From: Clostridia bacterium
Lineage (GTDB): Bacteria > Bacillota > Clostridia > Christensenellales > Aristaeellaceae
DNA length: 50,742 nucleotides
Assembly: GCA_030530315.1 (NCBI GenBank)
Contig: JAUMVG010000020.1
Coordinates: 1 to 50,742 of the forward strand
Direction of reading: 5' to 3'
This document shows, in pieces, positions 33,664-42,155 of the stretch. The notes below the pieces were generated by a model. That model searched no databases. It had not been told where the DNA came from and worked only from the letters and a program-made list of their open reading frames with translations. Position 1 is the first letter of the stretch. Every line of letters begins with the position of its first letter. Made by a program: the position numbers and the translations under genes.

Positions 33664-35238
33664 ATGAATACGGCATTGAATATTTCCTCCAGCCCCCACA
33701 CGAGGGACAAATGGTCCACGGCGTTCATCATGCGCGTGGTCACGCTTTCACTGCTCCCGGCGTCCCTGGTGGGCGTCATCGTCTACGGCTGGAACGCGCT
33801 GCTGGTATTGGTGCTGAGCGTCGTCTCCGCCGTGGCCTCGGAGTTCCTGTTTGACAAGCTCACCCACAAGGGTGACACCTGGAAGGACGGCAGCGCCGTG
33901 GTCACCGGCCTGATGCTGGGCCTGTGCCTGTCCCCGTCGGTGCCGTGGTACATCCCGGTGCTGGGCAGCATGTTCGCCATACTGGTGGTCAAGTGCTGCT
34001 TCGGCGGCCTGGGCAAGAACTTCGTCAACCCGGCGCTGGCCGGCCGCTGCTTCCTGCTGATCTCCTTCGGCAAGGTCATGTCCGCCTACCATATCGTCGA
34101 CGGCGTGTCCATGGCGACGCCCATCGCGGCGCTGAAGGGCGGCAGCGCGGTGAACATCACCCAGATGTTCCTGGGCACGGCCAACGGCGTCATCGGCAGC
34201 TCCATACTGGCGCTGCTGGTGGGCGGCCTGGCGCTGTGGGCGCTGGACATCATCCACGGCCAGATCTGCTTCTCGGTGCTGATCAGCTTCACCGCGGCGA
34301 TGGGGCTGTTCGGCGGCCAGGGCTTCGACGTGAAGTTCCTGCTGGCCCACCTGTGCGGCGGCGGCGTGGTCATGGGCGCGTTCTTCATGGCCACCGACTA
34401 CGTCACCTCTCCCGTCAGCCGGCTGGGCCAGACGGTGTACGGCGTGCTGATCGGCCTGCTGGGCGCGGTGTTCCGCATCAAGGGCGGCGCGCCGGACTCC
34501 TTCAGCTATTCCGTCATCATCGCCAACCTGTTCGTGCCGATGATCGACACCTACATCCTCTCCAAGCCCTTCGCCTACAGGCGTCTGGCCCGCGGCAAGT
34601 GGGACGGCTCCGGCCCGCTCCTCAAGCGCGTGCCCCGTCCGGTGATCGTGCTCACCTCCATCGCCCTCATCGCGGGCGTGGCCCTCAGCGGCGTCTACGC
34701 GCTGACCAAGGGCACCATCGAGGAGCAGCACCGCGCCGCGGAGGCCGCCTCCTACAAGGTGGTCCTGCCCACCGCCGAGTCCTTTGAGGCCGACGCCGCG
34801 CTGGACCAGGCCGTGGCCGACCTGAACGGCCAAGTCTACGGCTCCGGCTTCGGTCGCAGCTACATCAACGAAATCTTCATTGGCCGCGACGCGGCGGGCG
34901 AGATCGCCGGCTACGCCATCAGCGCCACCAGCGCCGACGGCTTCGACGGCAGCATCACCCTGGCCGTGGGCGTGAGCCCCGACGGCACCCTGAACGGCAT
35001 CTCCTTCACCGAGCTCAACGAGACGCCCGGCATGGGCATGCGCGCGGACGAGCCGGAGTTCAAGGACCAGTTCAACGGCCGCACCGCCACCCGCTTCAAG
35101 CTGATCAAGGCGGGCAGCGCCATCGCGGAGGACGAGATCGACTCCGTCTCCGGCGCTTCCATCACCTCCAACGCGGTGGTCAACGCCGTCAACGCCGCCC
35201 TCGACTTCTTCCACACCACGGTGAAGGGGGGAAACTGA
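33664..35238 (+). CDS. RnfD-RnfG fusion subunit
   Basis: The 524-aa chain joins two normally separate Rnf subunits. Residues 1-320 are RnfD: multiple membrane helices, the DGVSMATP motif (146-153) whose Thr usually carries covalent FMN, and ATDYVTSP (243-250). Residues 325-524 are RnfG: one membrane helix (about 326-346) followed by an extracytoplasmic FMN-binding domain, with the flavinylation motif DSVSGAS (493-499), where the acceptor is Ser rather than the usual Thr. The reading frame is continuous, with no stop between the parts. The ApbE flavin transferase needed for this modification is not in the window. It starts 3 bp after rnfC and ends 1 bp before rnfE. Confidence 0.9.
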   Translation: MNTALNISSSPHTRDKWSTAFIMRVVTLSLLPASLVGVIVYGWNALLVLVLSVVSAVASEFLFDKLTHKGDTWKDGSAVVTGLMLGLCLSPSVPWYIPVLGSMFAILVVKCCFGGLGKNFVNPALAGRCFLLISFGKVMSAYHIVDGVSMATPIAALKGGSAVNITQMFLGTANGVIGSSILALLVGGLALWALDIIHGQICFSVLISFTAAMGLFGGQGFDVKFLLAHLCGGGVVMGAFFMATDYVTSPVSRLGQTVYGVLIGLLGAVFRIKGGAPDSFSYSVIIANLFVPMIDTYILSKPFAYRRLARGKWDGSGPLLKRVPRPVIVLTSIALIAGVALSGVYALTKGTIEEQHRAAEAASYKVVLPTAESFEADAALDQAVADLNGQVYGSGFGRSYINEIFIGRDAAGEIAGYAISATSADGFDGSITLAVGVSPDGTLNGISFTELNETPGMGMRADEPEFKDQFNGRTATRFKLIKAGSAIAEDEIDSVSGASITSNAVVNAVNAALDFFHTTVKGGN

Positions 35239-35239
35239 G

Positions 35240-35923
35240 ATGAATAAATACTTCGAACGCATCTACAACGGCATCATCAAGGAGAACCCCACGATGATCC
35301 TGATGCTGGGCATGTGCCCCACGCTGGCCGTGTCCACCCGGGCCATGAACGGCATCGGCATGGGCCTGTCCACCACGGCGGTGCTGATCCTCTCCAACCT
35401 GGTGATCAGCCTGCTGCGCAAGACCATCCCTGACGAGGTGCGCCTGCCCTCCTACATCGTGGTGGTGGCCTCCCTGGTCACGGTGACGGAGCTGCTGATC
35501 GAGGCCTACCTGCCCTCCCTGTATGAGGCGCTGGGCATCTACATCCCGCTGATCGTGGTCAACTGCATCATCCTCGGCCGCGCCGAGGCCTACGCCAACA
35601 AGCACACCCCGATGTTGTCCGTGATGGACGGCCTCGGCATGGGCCTGGGCTTCACCCTGGCCCTGACGCTGGCCGGCCTGCTGCGCGAGGTGCTGGGCAA
35701 CGGCACCGCCTTCGGCGCCCAGGTGATGCCCGCGGGCATGGAGCCCATGGCCATCTTCGTGCAGCCTCCGGGAGCGTTCCTGATCCTCGCGCTGATCATC
35801 GCCGTGATGAACGCCATCGGCATCAAGACACGCCAGCGCAAGCTGGTGGACGGCGGCTGCGACGGCGCGTGCTCCGGCTGCACCGCTGAATGCCCCACCA
35901 ATAAGGAGGTGGATGCCAAGTGA
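35240..35923 (+). CDS. rnfE: Rnf complex subunit RnfE
   Basis: The 227-aa integral membrane subunit has about six helices and the LGMCPTLAVS motif near 28-37, whose Cys helps bind the intramembrane iron-sulfur centre shared with RnfA. A second Cys lies in IVVNCIILGRAEAY near 116. After the last helix there is a short tail with a Cys cluster (CDGACSGCTAECP, about 207-219), which could hold an additional metal centre; family function of this tail is unknown to me. It overlaps rnfA by 4 bp (GTGA), indicating coupled translation. Confidence 0.93.
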   Translation: MNKYFERIYNGIIKENPTMILMLGMCPTLAVSTRAMNGIGMGLSTTAVLILSNLVISLLRKTIPDEVRLPSYIVVVASLVTVTELLIEAYLPSLYEALGIYIPLIVVNCIILGRAEAYANKHTPMLSVMDGLGMGLGFTLALTLAGLLREVLGNGTAFGAQVMPAGMEPMAIFVQPPGAFLILALIIAVMNAIGIKTRQRKLVDGGCDGACSGCTAECPTNKEVDAK

Positions 35924-36498
35924 AGAGCCTGATCCTGATCATCATCACCAGCGCCCTGATCAACAACGTGGTGCTGAACCAGTTCCTGGGCATTTGCTCC
36001 TTCCTGGGCGTCTCCAAGCAGCTGAAGGCCTCCGCCAGCCTGGGCGTGGCGGTCATCTTCGTCATCACCATCGCCTCCGCGGTGGCCAGCCTGCTGTACG
36101 ACTTTGTGCTCGCGCCCCTGGGCATGGACTTCATGAAGACCATCGTCTTCATACTGGTGATCGCAGCCCTGGTGCAGATCGTCGAAATGTTCCTCAAGAA
36201 GACAGCTCCGGCGATCTACAGAGCCCTGGGCATCTACCTGCCCCTGATCACCACCAACTGCGCGGTGCTGGGCGTGGCCCTGACCAACGTGCAGGACGGC
36301 TTCAACTTCATCGAGAGCGTGCTCTCCGGCTTCGGCACCGCGGTGGGCTACACCATCGCCATCGTGCTGTTGGCCACCATCCGCAGCCGCATTCACGAGG
36401 AGGACATCCCGGCCCCGCTGCGGGGCGCGCCGATCGTGCTGATCAGCGCCGCGCTGATGTCCATCGCCTTCATGGGCTTCTCGGGACTGTCGTTCTAA
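35920..36498 (+). CDS. rnfA: Rnf complex subunit RnfA
   Basis: The 192-aa integral membrane subunit has six predicted helices. It pairs with RnfE in an inverted arrangement and carries Cys in NQFLGICSFLG near 26 and TTNCAVLG near 107, matching the iron-sulfur ligands of the family. Translation starts at GTG 35920, overlapping the rnfE stop by 4 bp, with AAGGAGG upstream. It is followed 10 bp later by rnfB. The protein forms part of the membrane channel through which electron flow drives Na+ or H+ translocation. Confidence 0.94.
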   Translation: MKSLILIIITSALINNVVLNQFLGICSFLGVSKQLKASASLGVAVIFVITIASAVASLLYDFVLAPLGMDFMKTIVFILVIAALVQIVEMFLKKTAPAIYRALGIYLPLITTNCAVLGVALTNVQDGFNFIESVLSGFGTAVGYTIAIVLLATIRSRIHEEDIPAPLRGAPIVLISAALMSIAFMGFSGLSF

Positions 36499-36508
36499 GG
36501 AGGCCGAA

Positions 36509-37324
36509 ATGCTGATCATCATCATCACGACCGTCGTCATTGGCATCATTGGCATCGCCGTCGGTATGGGTCTGGTGGCCACCGGCAAAAAGTTTCACGT
36601 TGAAGTGGACGAGCGGGAGAGCGCCGTGCGCGAATGCCTGCCCGGAAACAACTGCGGCGCCTGCGGCTACGCCGGCTGCGACGCGATGGCCGCGGCCATC
36701 GCCGCCGGCGAGGCCCCGGCAAACGGCTGCCCGGTGGGCGGCACGCCCGTGGCCAGGCAGATCGGCGCCATCATGGGTGTCGACGCCGGCGCCGTCGAGC
36801 GGAAGGTCGCCTTCGTGCGCTGCAAGGGCACCTGCGACGTGACCCACAACCAGGGCAACTACGTCGGCATCCATGACTGCCGCAGCGCCGTGCTCTCCGG
36901 CATCAACCTGACGGAATGCGCCCACGGCTGCCTGGGCCTGGGCTCCTGCGCAACGGTATGCCCGCAGAACGCCATCACCATCCGTGACGGCGTGGCTACG
37001 GTCAACCGCGCCCGCTGCGTCGCCTGCGGCCTGTGCGTCAAGGCCTGCCCCAAGGGCCTGATCGAGCTGGTCCCCGCCACCGCGCGCGTGGCCGTGCAGT
37101 GCTCGAATAAGGATCGCGGCCCCGCCGTGAAGAAGGTTTGCACCGCGGGCTGCATCGGCTGCGGCATCTGCCAGCGCCAGTGCGAGCACGACGCCATCCA
37201 CGTGGAGGGCAACCTGGCCCACGTCACCTACAGCGCCTGCGTGCAGTGCGGCAAGTGCGTGGAGAAGTGCCCCGTGAAGGTCATCACGCCGCCCGTCGCA
37301 GCCAAAAAGGACCTATCGGCATAA
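36509..37324 (+). CDS. rnfB: Rnf complex subunit RnfB, polyferredoxin
   Basis: The 271-aa protein has one N-terminal membrane helix (about 2-22), then a NNCGACGYAGC cluster motif near 50-60 typical of RnfB, and several further [4Fe-4S] motifs: CATVCP, CVACGLCVKACP, CIGCGICQRQC and CVQCGKCVEKCP. RnfB is the entry point for electrons from reduced ferredoxin. The start ATG 36509 follows AAGGAGG. It ends 19 bp before nrfA with no terminator, so the nitrite reductase is likely on the same transcript. Confidence 0.95.
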   Translation: MLIIIITTVVIGIIGIAVGMGLVATGKKFHVEVDERESAVRECLPGNNCGACGYAGCDAMAAAIAAGEAPANGCPVGGTPVARQIGAIMGVDAGAVERKVAFVRCKGTCDVTHNQGNYVGIHDCRSAVLSGINLTECAHGCLGLGSCATVCPQNAITIRDGVATVNRARCVACGLCVKACPKGLIELVPATARVAVQCSNKDRGPAVKKVCTAGCIGCGICQRQCEHDAIHVEGNLAHVTYSACVQCGKCVEKCPVKVITPPVAAKKDLSA

Positions 37325-37343
37325 CTCAAAGGGGTTGAAGAAA

Positions 37344-38678
37344 ATGGACAAGAACAGGCTCTTCAAGCTGGTCTGCGGGGGCGTGATCGTGGTGCTCGCC
37401 ACGGTCTTCCTCAGCGGAATGGCCGGCGGCAGGGATATGACCTATCACCTGCGTGAACGGGGCGACCTGGGCCCGCTGACCCGCGCGGACATCGAGTATC
37501 TGGACGTGGAAGCGCCCGCGGCCACCAGCAACGACGGCACGGTGAGCGCCTCCGACTGGGCCGCCGTGTATCCCGACATCGTCGCCACCATGGGTGACAA
37601 CGCCAGCAACAGCTATGTCACCAGCTACCTGGAGCAGGATCCCTACCTGACCAACATCTACGAGGGCTACGGCTTTGCCATCGACTACGGCAGCGCCCGC
37701 GGCCACGAGTACACCCTGGAGGACGTGGCCAAGACCCAGCGCCCCCATCCCAAGGCCAACTGCCTGACCTGCAAGACCCCCAACTTCGCCAAGCTGGTCA
37801 ACGACCAGGGCGTGGGCGTCTACTCCATGCCCTTTGACGAGGTCATGGCCCTGATGGAGGAGAACATCAGCTGCTACACCTGCCACGGCAACGACGCGGG
37901 CAACGGCGGCGCGCTGGTGGTCACCCACTCCTACGTCAACAAGGCCCTGGGCGAGAACGCCGCCGCCATCAACGCGGCCACGCTGTCCTGCGGCCAGTGC
38001 CACATCGAGTACTACTTCACCGAGACCGACAGCGAGACCATGATGCCCTATGACAGCGTGCAGGCCATGACTCCCGAAGCCATACTGGCCTACTACGACG
38101 CCATGGACTACAAGGGCGACACCGGCTTCTACGACTGGATCCAGGAATCCACCGGCACCCACCTGATCAAGGCCCAGCACCCCGAGATGGAGACCTTCCT
38201 GGCCGGCAAGCACGCCTCGTTCCTGAGCTGCGCGGACTGCCACATGCCCATCGACATGGGCGGCGACGGCCGCGTGTTCCACAGCCACACGCTGGTGAGC
38301 CCGCTGGAGGACGAGACCCTGCTGCAGAGCTGCGCCACCTGCCACGGCGACACCGACATGGTCAGCCTGGTGCGCGGCATCCAGGAGCGCACCACCCAGC
38401 GTGAGACCGAGGTCGGCAACAAGCTGTCCACCCTCAAGAGCACCCTGGCCGCGGCGGTCGCCGGCGGCACGATGAGCGAGGACGCGCTGAACGCCGTCCG
38501 CAAGCTGCACCGCGAGGGCCAGTGGTTCTTCGACTTCTGCTATGTCGAGAACGCCGAGGGCGCCCACAACTCCAGCCTGGCGACCCGCTGCCTGGACACC
38601 GCCGAGGCGAAGATCGACGAGGCCATGGCCCTGCTGGCGGACGCCGGCATCCAGCCCGTGGAAGCGGCCGATATCTGA
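37344..38678 (+). CDS. nrfA: Ammonia-forming pentahaem cytochrome c nitrite reductase NrfA
   Basis: The 444-aa exported protein begins with a membrane/signal helix (about 6-28) that may stay as an anchor. It has five haem c motifs: CLTCK (140-144, the lysine-ligated active-site haem specific to NrfA), CYTCH (177-181), CGQCH (216-220), CADCH (296-300) and CATCH (330-334). IEYY after the third haem provides the conserved active-site Tyr region. NrfA reduces nitrite to ammonium with six electrons outside the membrane. No nrfH (NapC/NrfH-type quinol oxidase) is present; the gene lies 19 bp after rnfB and before the cytochrome c assembly genes. Start ATG 37344 follows AAGGGG. Confidence 0.94.
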   Translation: MDKNRLFKLVCGGVIVVLATVFLSGMAGGRDMTYHLRERGDLGPLTRADIEYLDVEAPAATSNDGTVSASDWAAVYPDIVATMGDNASNSYVTSYLEQDPYLTNIYEGYGFAIDYGSARGHEYTLEDVAKTQRPHPKANCLTCKTPNFAKLVNDQGVGVYSMPFDEVMALMEENISCYTCHGNDAGNGGALVVTHSYVNKALGENAAAINAATLSCGQCHIEYYFTETDSETMMPYDSVQAMTPEAILAYYDAMDYKGDTGFYDWIQESTGTHLIKAQHPEMETFLAGKHASFLSCADCHMPIDMGGDGRVFHSHTLVSPLEDETLLQSCATCHGDTDMVSLVRGIQERTTQRETEVGNKLSTLKSTLAAAVAGGTMSEDALNAVRKLHREGQWFFDFCYVENAEGAHNSSLATRCLDTAEAKIDEAMALLADAGIQPVEAADI

Positions 38679-38759
38679 CAGGTCAACCAACACCAATACC
38701 CCGCGCGGCAGAGGGCGTCAGTCATCGCCCCCTGCCGCGTTCCATGAGGCGGACAAGCC

Positions 38760-40049
38760 ATGAACACGATCAAGAAAATCTGGAGATTCATCTCCTCTAT
38801 GGGCTTCGCTATCGCGCTGCTGGTGGTGCTGGCCGCCGCCTGCTCGGTGGGCAGCCTGGTCACCCAGGGGCAGAGCTACGCCTGGTACGCCCAACGCTAT
38901 TCCGAGCGCACCGCGGCGCTGATCCTGGCGCTGGGCCTGGACGACGCCTTCCACAGCTGGTGGTTCATCGCCATCACGGCCTTCCTGTGCCTCAACCTGC
39001 TGCTGTGCAACGTGGTGCGGCTGCCCCAGCTGATTCGCCGTACCCAGGCCGCGGGCAGGCCGGAGGGCGCGCTGCGCCTCTCCGGCGACGTCCGAGCGGA
39101 GGGCATCGCCAACCCGCAGGCCCTGTTTGAGCGCCTGCGGATGCCCAGGCCCGCGGCCTGCGCGGCGGAGGACGGCAGGCCGGCGCTGTTCGCCTCCCGG
39201 AACCGCGCGGGCCTCTGGGGCGCCTGGGTGTGCCACCTGGGCATTCTGCTGCTGATCCTGGGCTTCGGCCTGGGCCAGATGACCCAGCGGCAGTACACCG
39301 CCTACGGCGTCCCCGGCGACCTGCGCCCCATCGGCGATACCGGCTATGTGGTCTCCATCGACGACTTCAATGTCGGCCTTCGGGAGGATGACACCGTGGA
39401 GCAGTACACGGCGGACATCACGGTGTACGACATGAACGCGAACGGCGCCCCCAGCCAGAGCGCGACCATCAGCGTCAACAACCCCGCCACGCTGTTCGGC
39501 ATGAAGTTCTACCAGAACTCCACCGGCTGGGCGGCGAAGGTGACCATCCTCAAGGACGGCGAGCCCCTCCAGGAGGCGGTCGTCTGCGCCGGGGACTACC
39601 TGGCGGTGGCCGACAAGCCGGAGCTGGTGATCTACCTCAACGCCTTCTACCCGGACTACGTGCTGGTCCCCGGCGTGGGCCCCTCCACCGCCACCGGCCA
39701 GCTGAACAACCCGGCCTACCTCTACTCGGTCTACTTCCAGGGCCAGCTGCTGGGCATGAACGCCCTGATGCAGGCGGAGGAGCTGACCATCGACGAGTAC
39801 ACTGTCACCTTCTCCGAGCCCCAGAGCTACACCCTGATCCAGATCAAGGTGGACCGCTTCACCTGGCTGGCCCTGATCGGCGGCCTGGTGACGCTTCTGG
39901 GCCTCATCCTGGCGTTCTACGTGCAGCCCGAGCGGGCCTGGGCGATCCAGGGCCCGGACGGCCTGTGGACCGTCTGCGCCCAGAGCCGCAAGGGCGGCCC
40001 GATCTTCAAGGACCGCTTCGAGAGGGCCGTCTCCGGCCTGAACGGCTGA
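38760..40049 (+). CDS. resB: Cytochrome c biogenesis protein ResB/CcsB
   Basis: The 429-aa membrane protein matches the ResB family of the system II cytochrome c synthase. It has about four membrane helices (near 10-30, 58-80, 155-175 and 360-380) and a large extracytoplasmic domain between the third and fourth. It works with CcsA/ResC to deliver haem and attach it to CxxCH motifs, here presumably those of NrfA. The ribosome site is weak (GAGGCGG) and the gap from nrfA is 81 bp. The CcsA-type partner gene follows, but a 159-bp repeat element sits between the two. Confidence 0.88.
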   Translation: MNTIKKIWRFISSMGFAIALLVVLAAACSVGSLVTQGQSYAWYAQRYSERTAALILALGLDDAFHSWWFIAITAFLCLNLLLCNVVRLPQLIRRTQAAGRPEGALRLSGDVRAEGIANPQALFERLRMPRPAACAAEDGRPALFASRNRAGLWGAWVCHLGILLLILGFGLGQMTQRQYTAYGVPGDLRPIGDTGYVVSIDDFNVGLREDDTVEQYTADITVYDMNANGAPSQSATISVNNPATLFGMKFYQNSTGWAAKVTILKDGEPLQEAVVCAGDYLAVADKPELVIYLNAFYPDYVLVPGVGPSTATGQLNNPAYLYSVYFQGQLLGMNALMQAEELTIDEYTVTFSEPQSYTLIQIKVDRFTWLALIGGLVTLLGLILAFYVQPERAWAIQGPDGLWTVCAQSRKGGPIFKDRFERAVSGLNG

Positions 40050-40052
40050 CTC

Positions 40053-40211
40053 ATACTAAGACCTGATTTAAATGAGACTGAATCAGCGAGGGTTTTTTTG
40101 CGTTGGCAAGGCGAAGTCCCGCAGGCTTGCTGGCGGCAAGTCAAGGGGCTTCAACATCGCCAACGCGGAAAAGATCCGCTGAAATGTCTTGTTTTAGTCA
40201 GGGATTAGTAT
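40053..40211 (+). repeat. 159-bp palindromic MITE-like element, copy 2
   Basis: It has the same length and ends (ATACTAA to TTAGTAT) as the copy at 14115, with six differences. The arms GCGTTGGC and GCCAACGC are perfect here, whereas copy 1 has one G-U type change, so pairing is kept. It begins 3 bp after the resB stop and ends 50 bp before ccsA. Relative to transcription it points the opposite way from copy 1. Confidence 0.85.
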
Positions 40212-40261
40212 AAACCCCTGATCCACCCCATTCCCAGGCGCGCCCCAAAGGAGGCTTCCCC

Positions 40262-41077
40262 ATGCTTCAAGTCGAAAACACGCTGTTCACCATCGTCATG
40301 CTGATCTACTTCGCCGCGATGATCCTGTACTTCACCTTCATCGCCGTCAAGCGGGACACCGCCGCGAAGATCGCCGTCTGCCTGCAGGGCGCGGGCCTCG
40401 TGCTGCACACCGCCGCCCTCGTCTGCCGGGGCATCGGCGCGGGCCGACTGCCGCTGACCAACCAGTACGAGTTCGCCACGGCCTTTGCCTGGGGGCTTTG
40501 CCTGGTCAGCCTGATCTTTGTGCTGCGGTTCAAGTTTCCCGTGCTGGGGGCTTTCTCCGCGCCGGTCACCTTCCTGGTCATCGGCTACGCCGCCATGCAG
40601 AGCAAGGAGGTGCGGGAGCTGATGCCCGCCCTGCGCAGCAACTGGCTGGGCTTCCACGTCTCCACGGCCATCATCGCCTACGGGGCCTTCGGCGTGTCCT
40701 TCGTGCTGTCCATTATCTTCCTGCTCCGCGACCGGATGAAGGCCAAGGGCTTCCTGGACCAGCACATCCCCAACCGGGAGAAGCTGGACGTGATCAGCTA
40801 CCGCAGCGTGTCCCTGGGGCTGCTGTTCTTGACCTTCACCATCATCACCGGCGCCATCTGGGCCGAGCGGGCCTGGGGCAGCTACTGGTCCTGGGACCCC
40901 AAGGAGACCTGGTCGCTGGTCACCTGGATCGTCTACGCCATCTACCTGCACCTGCGCATCCGCCGCGGCTGGCAGGGCCGCGCGGCGGCGATCTTCGCCG
41001 TGGCCGGGTTCATCTGCGTCATGTTCACCTACATCGGCGTGAACACCTTCCTGCCCGGCGTCCACAGCTACGCCTGA
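40262..41077 (+). CDS. ccsA: Cytochrome c biogenesis protein CcsA/ResC
   Basis: The 271-aa integral membrane protein has the WWD haem-handling motif (WGSYWSWDPKETWSLVTW, about 200-217) and several His residues in or near helices that ligate haem. It forms the system II synthase with ResB to attach haem to apocytochromes outside the membrane. About eight helices are predicted and the length is normal. The ATG at 40262 follows AGGAGG. It is the last gene of the Rnf-Nrf operon and is followed by an intrinsic terminator. Confidence 0.92.
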   Translation: MLQVENTLFTIVMLIYFAAMILYFTFIAVKRDTAAKIAVCLQGAGLVLHTAALVCRGIGAGRLPLTNQYEFATAFAWGLCLVSLIFVLRFKFPVLGAFSAPVTFLVIGYAAMQSKEVRELMPALRSNWLGFHVSTAIIAYGAFGVSFVLSIIFLLRDRMKAKGFLDQHIPNREKLDVISYRSVSLGLLFLTFTIITGAIWAERAWGSYWSWDPKETWSLVTWIVYAIYLHLRIRRGWQGRAAAIFAVAGFICVMFTYIGVNTFLPGVHSYA

Positions 41078-41087
41078 CGGCACGTTG

Positions 41088-41123
41088 AAGGGGCGGCTCC
41101 CAATCGAACAGGAGCCGCCCCTT
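41088..41123 (+). terminator. Terminator of the Rnf-Nrf operon
   Basis: AAGGGGCGGCTCC and GGAGCCGCCCCTT form a perfect 13-bp stem with a 10-nt loop, 10 bp after the ccsA stop; the strand continues with TTTGT. Confidence 0.85.
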
Positions 41124-41134
41124 TGTCATGCGAA

Positions 41135-41171
41135 AATTGCCGGGAAACGCATCGTGCGCTTCCCGGCAATT
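41135..41171 (-). terminator. Terminator of the minus-strand secreted protein gene
   Basis: AATTGCCGGGAA and TTCCCGGCAATT pair, with a further CGC/GCG, around a short loop. On the minus strand it ends in TTTTC, 25 bp after the stop at 41197. It faces the Rnf-Nrf terminator. Confidence 0.8.
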
Positions 41172-41196
41172 CCATTTATGCTTTGTTTTGGATCGA

Positions 41197-41967
41197 TCAA
41201 GCCTCTGCCGCGCGGACGAACACCACGGCCTCCTGGGCGCGGTCGCTGTCGTACCACTCCAGCGTCGGGTTCTCCTCGTCGCCCGCCACAGCGAAGCTGC
41301 CCAGCGTGCCGGCCATGGCGGCCTCGCCCAGCTCAGCGCCTTCCTCGTAGTCGCCGGAGATGTCCCAGAACTTGCCCTTGTTGTAAACCAGGCTGTTCAG
41401 CTCGCAGTCGAACAGGACGCTGGCCTTGAACACGTAGGCGCCGTGGCTCACGGGAGAGACGACCGTCAGGTCCCAGCCGCGGGTAGGGTTCTTCTCGATG
41501 GTCATGGTCGCGAACTGGGTCTCCTGCTCCACCCAGCTGCCGAGGAGGGCCGCGTCGATCTCTTCATCGGCGGGCGCCTTCGCGTGGGAGCCGCCCAGGA
41601 CCTCCTGGACCGCGCCGCCTTCCACGTGCAGGTCCCAGGTCATGTACTGGTCGCAGGCGGGGCCGGCCATGTGCCGGATGCCCACGGTGATGTCGCCGTC
41701 GCCCACAGGGCTGTAGCGCGCCACGAAGGTGTCCTCCAGGACATCCGCGTAGGCCAGCTGCACGACGGAATCGTCCTGCTCCATGTCATAGGCCTCCCAG
41801 GTCAGGTCGCCGTCGGAAACGTCCAGCTGGATGATGAACTCGCCGTCCTCGATCAGAGTGTTGACCTGCAGGCCGTCGGCCTCCATGGTCGAGGCCTCCT
41901 CGGCGAAGGCCGCCGCGCCGCACACCAGCAGTGCCAGGGTCATGATAACCGCGATAATCTTCTTCAT
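41197..41967 (-). CDS. Secreted hypothetical protein
   Basis: The 256-aa protein has a clear signal peptide (about 1-22, ending AAAFAEE) and a mature part that is acidic and beta-rich, with strands such as FIIQLDVSDGDLTWEAY and ATMTIEKNPTRGWDLTVV. No catalytic motif, lipobox or anchor is visible and I do not recognise a family. ATG 41967 is chosen because GGAGG lies 8 bp upstream; an upstream in-frame start at 41994 would spoil the signal peptide. It is separated from the upstream gene by 188 bp containing a long hairpin and probably has its own promoter. Confidence 0.7.
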   Translation of the reverse strand: MKKIIAVIMTLALLVCGAAAFAEEASTMEADGLQVNTLIEDGEFIIQLDVSDGDLTWEAYDMEQDDSVVQLAYADVLEDTFVARYSPVGDGDITVGIRHMAGPACDQYMTWDLHVEGGAVQEVLGGSHAKAPADEEIDAALLGSWVEQETQFATMTIEKNPTRGWDLTVVSPVSHGAYVFKASVLFDCELNSLVYNKGKFWDISGDYEEGAELGEAAMAGTLGSFAVAGDEENPTLEWYDSDRAQEAVVFVRAAEA

Positions 41968-42079
41968 AAGTATTGCCTCCGTTCTGTTGCTCATTGCTCG
42001 TTTGTTTGTGAGACCATGATAACACCCGGGCCATCACAAAAGTGTCACACCGCCGGGGCGCCTTCACGCCCCACAGTTG

Positions 42080-42122
42080 CGGGAAGGCTCGGCAACCCAT
42101 CGAGGGCCGCCGCGCCTTCCCG
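42080..42122 (-). terminator. Long stem-loop after the 750-aa secreted protein gene
   Basis: CGGGAAGGC and GCCTTCCCG pair, with a second inner stem CGGC/GCCG and a third GGCCC/GGGTT. It lies 33 bp past the stop at 42156 on the minus strand. No U-tract follows, so it may be a weak terminator or a protective 3' structure. Confidence 0.5.
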
Positions 42123-42155
42123 TTTCATTTTCTGATATAATCCTGTCGATACCGC

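Noticed and set aside
42143-42148. TATAAT on the plus strand
   Set aside because: No -35 at proper distance and no plus-strand gene downstream.
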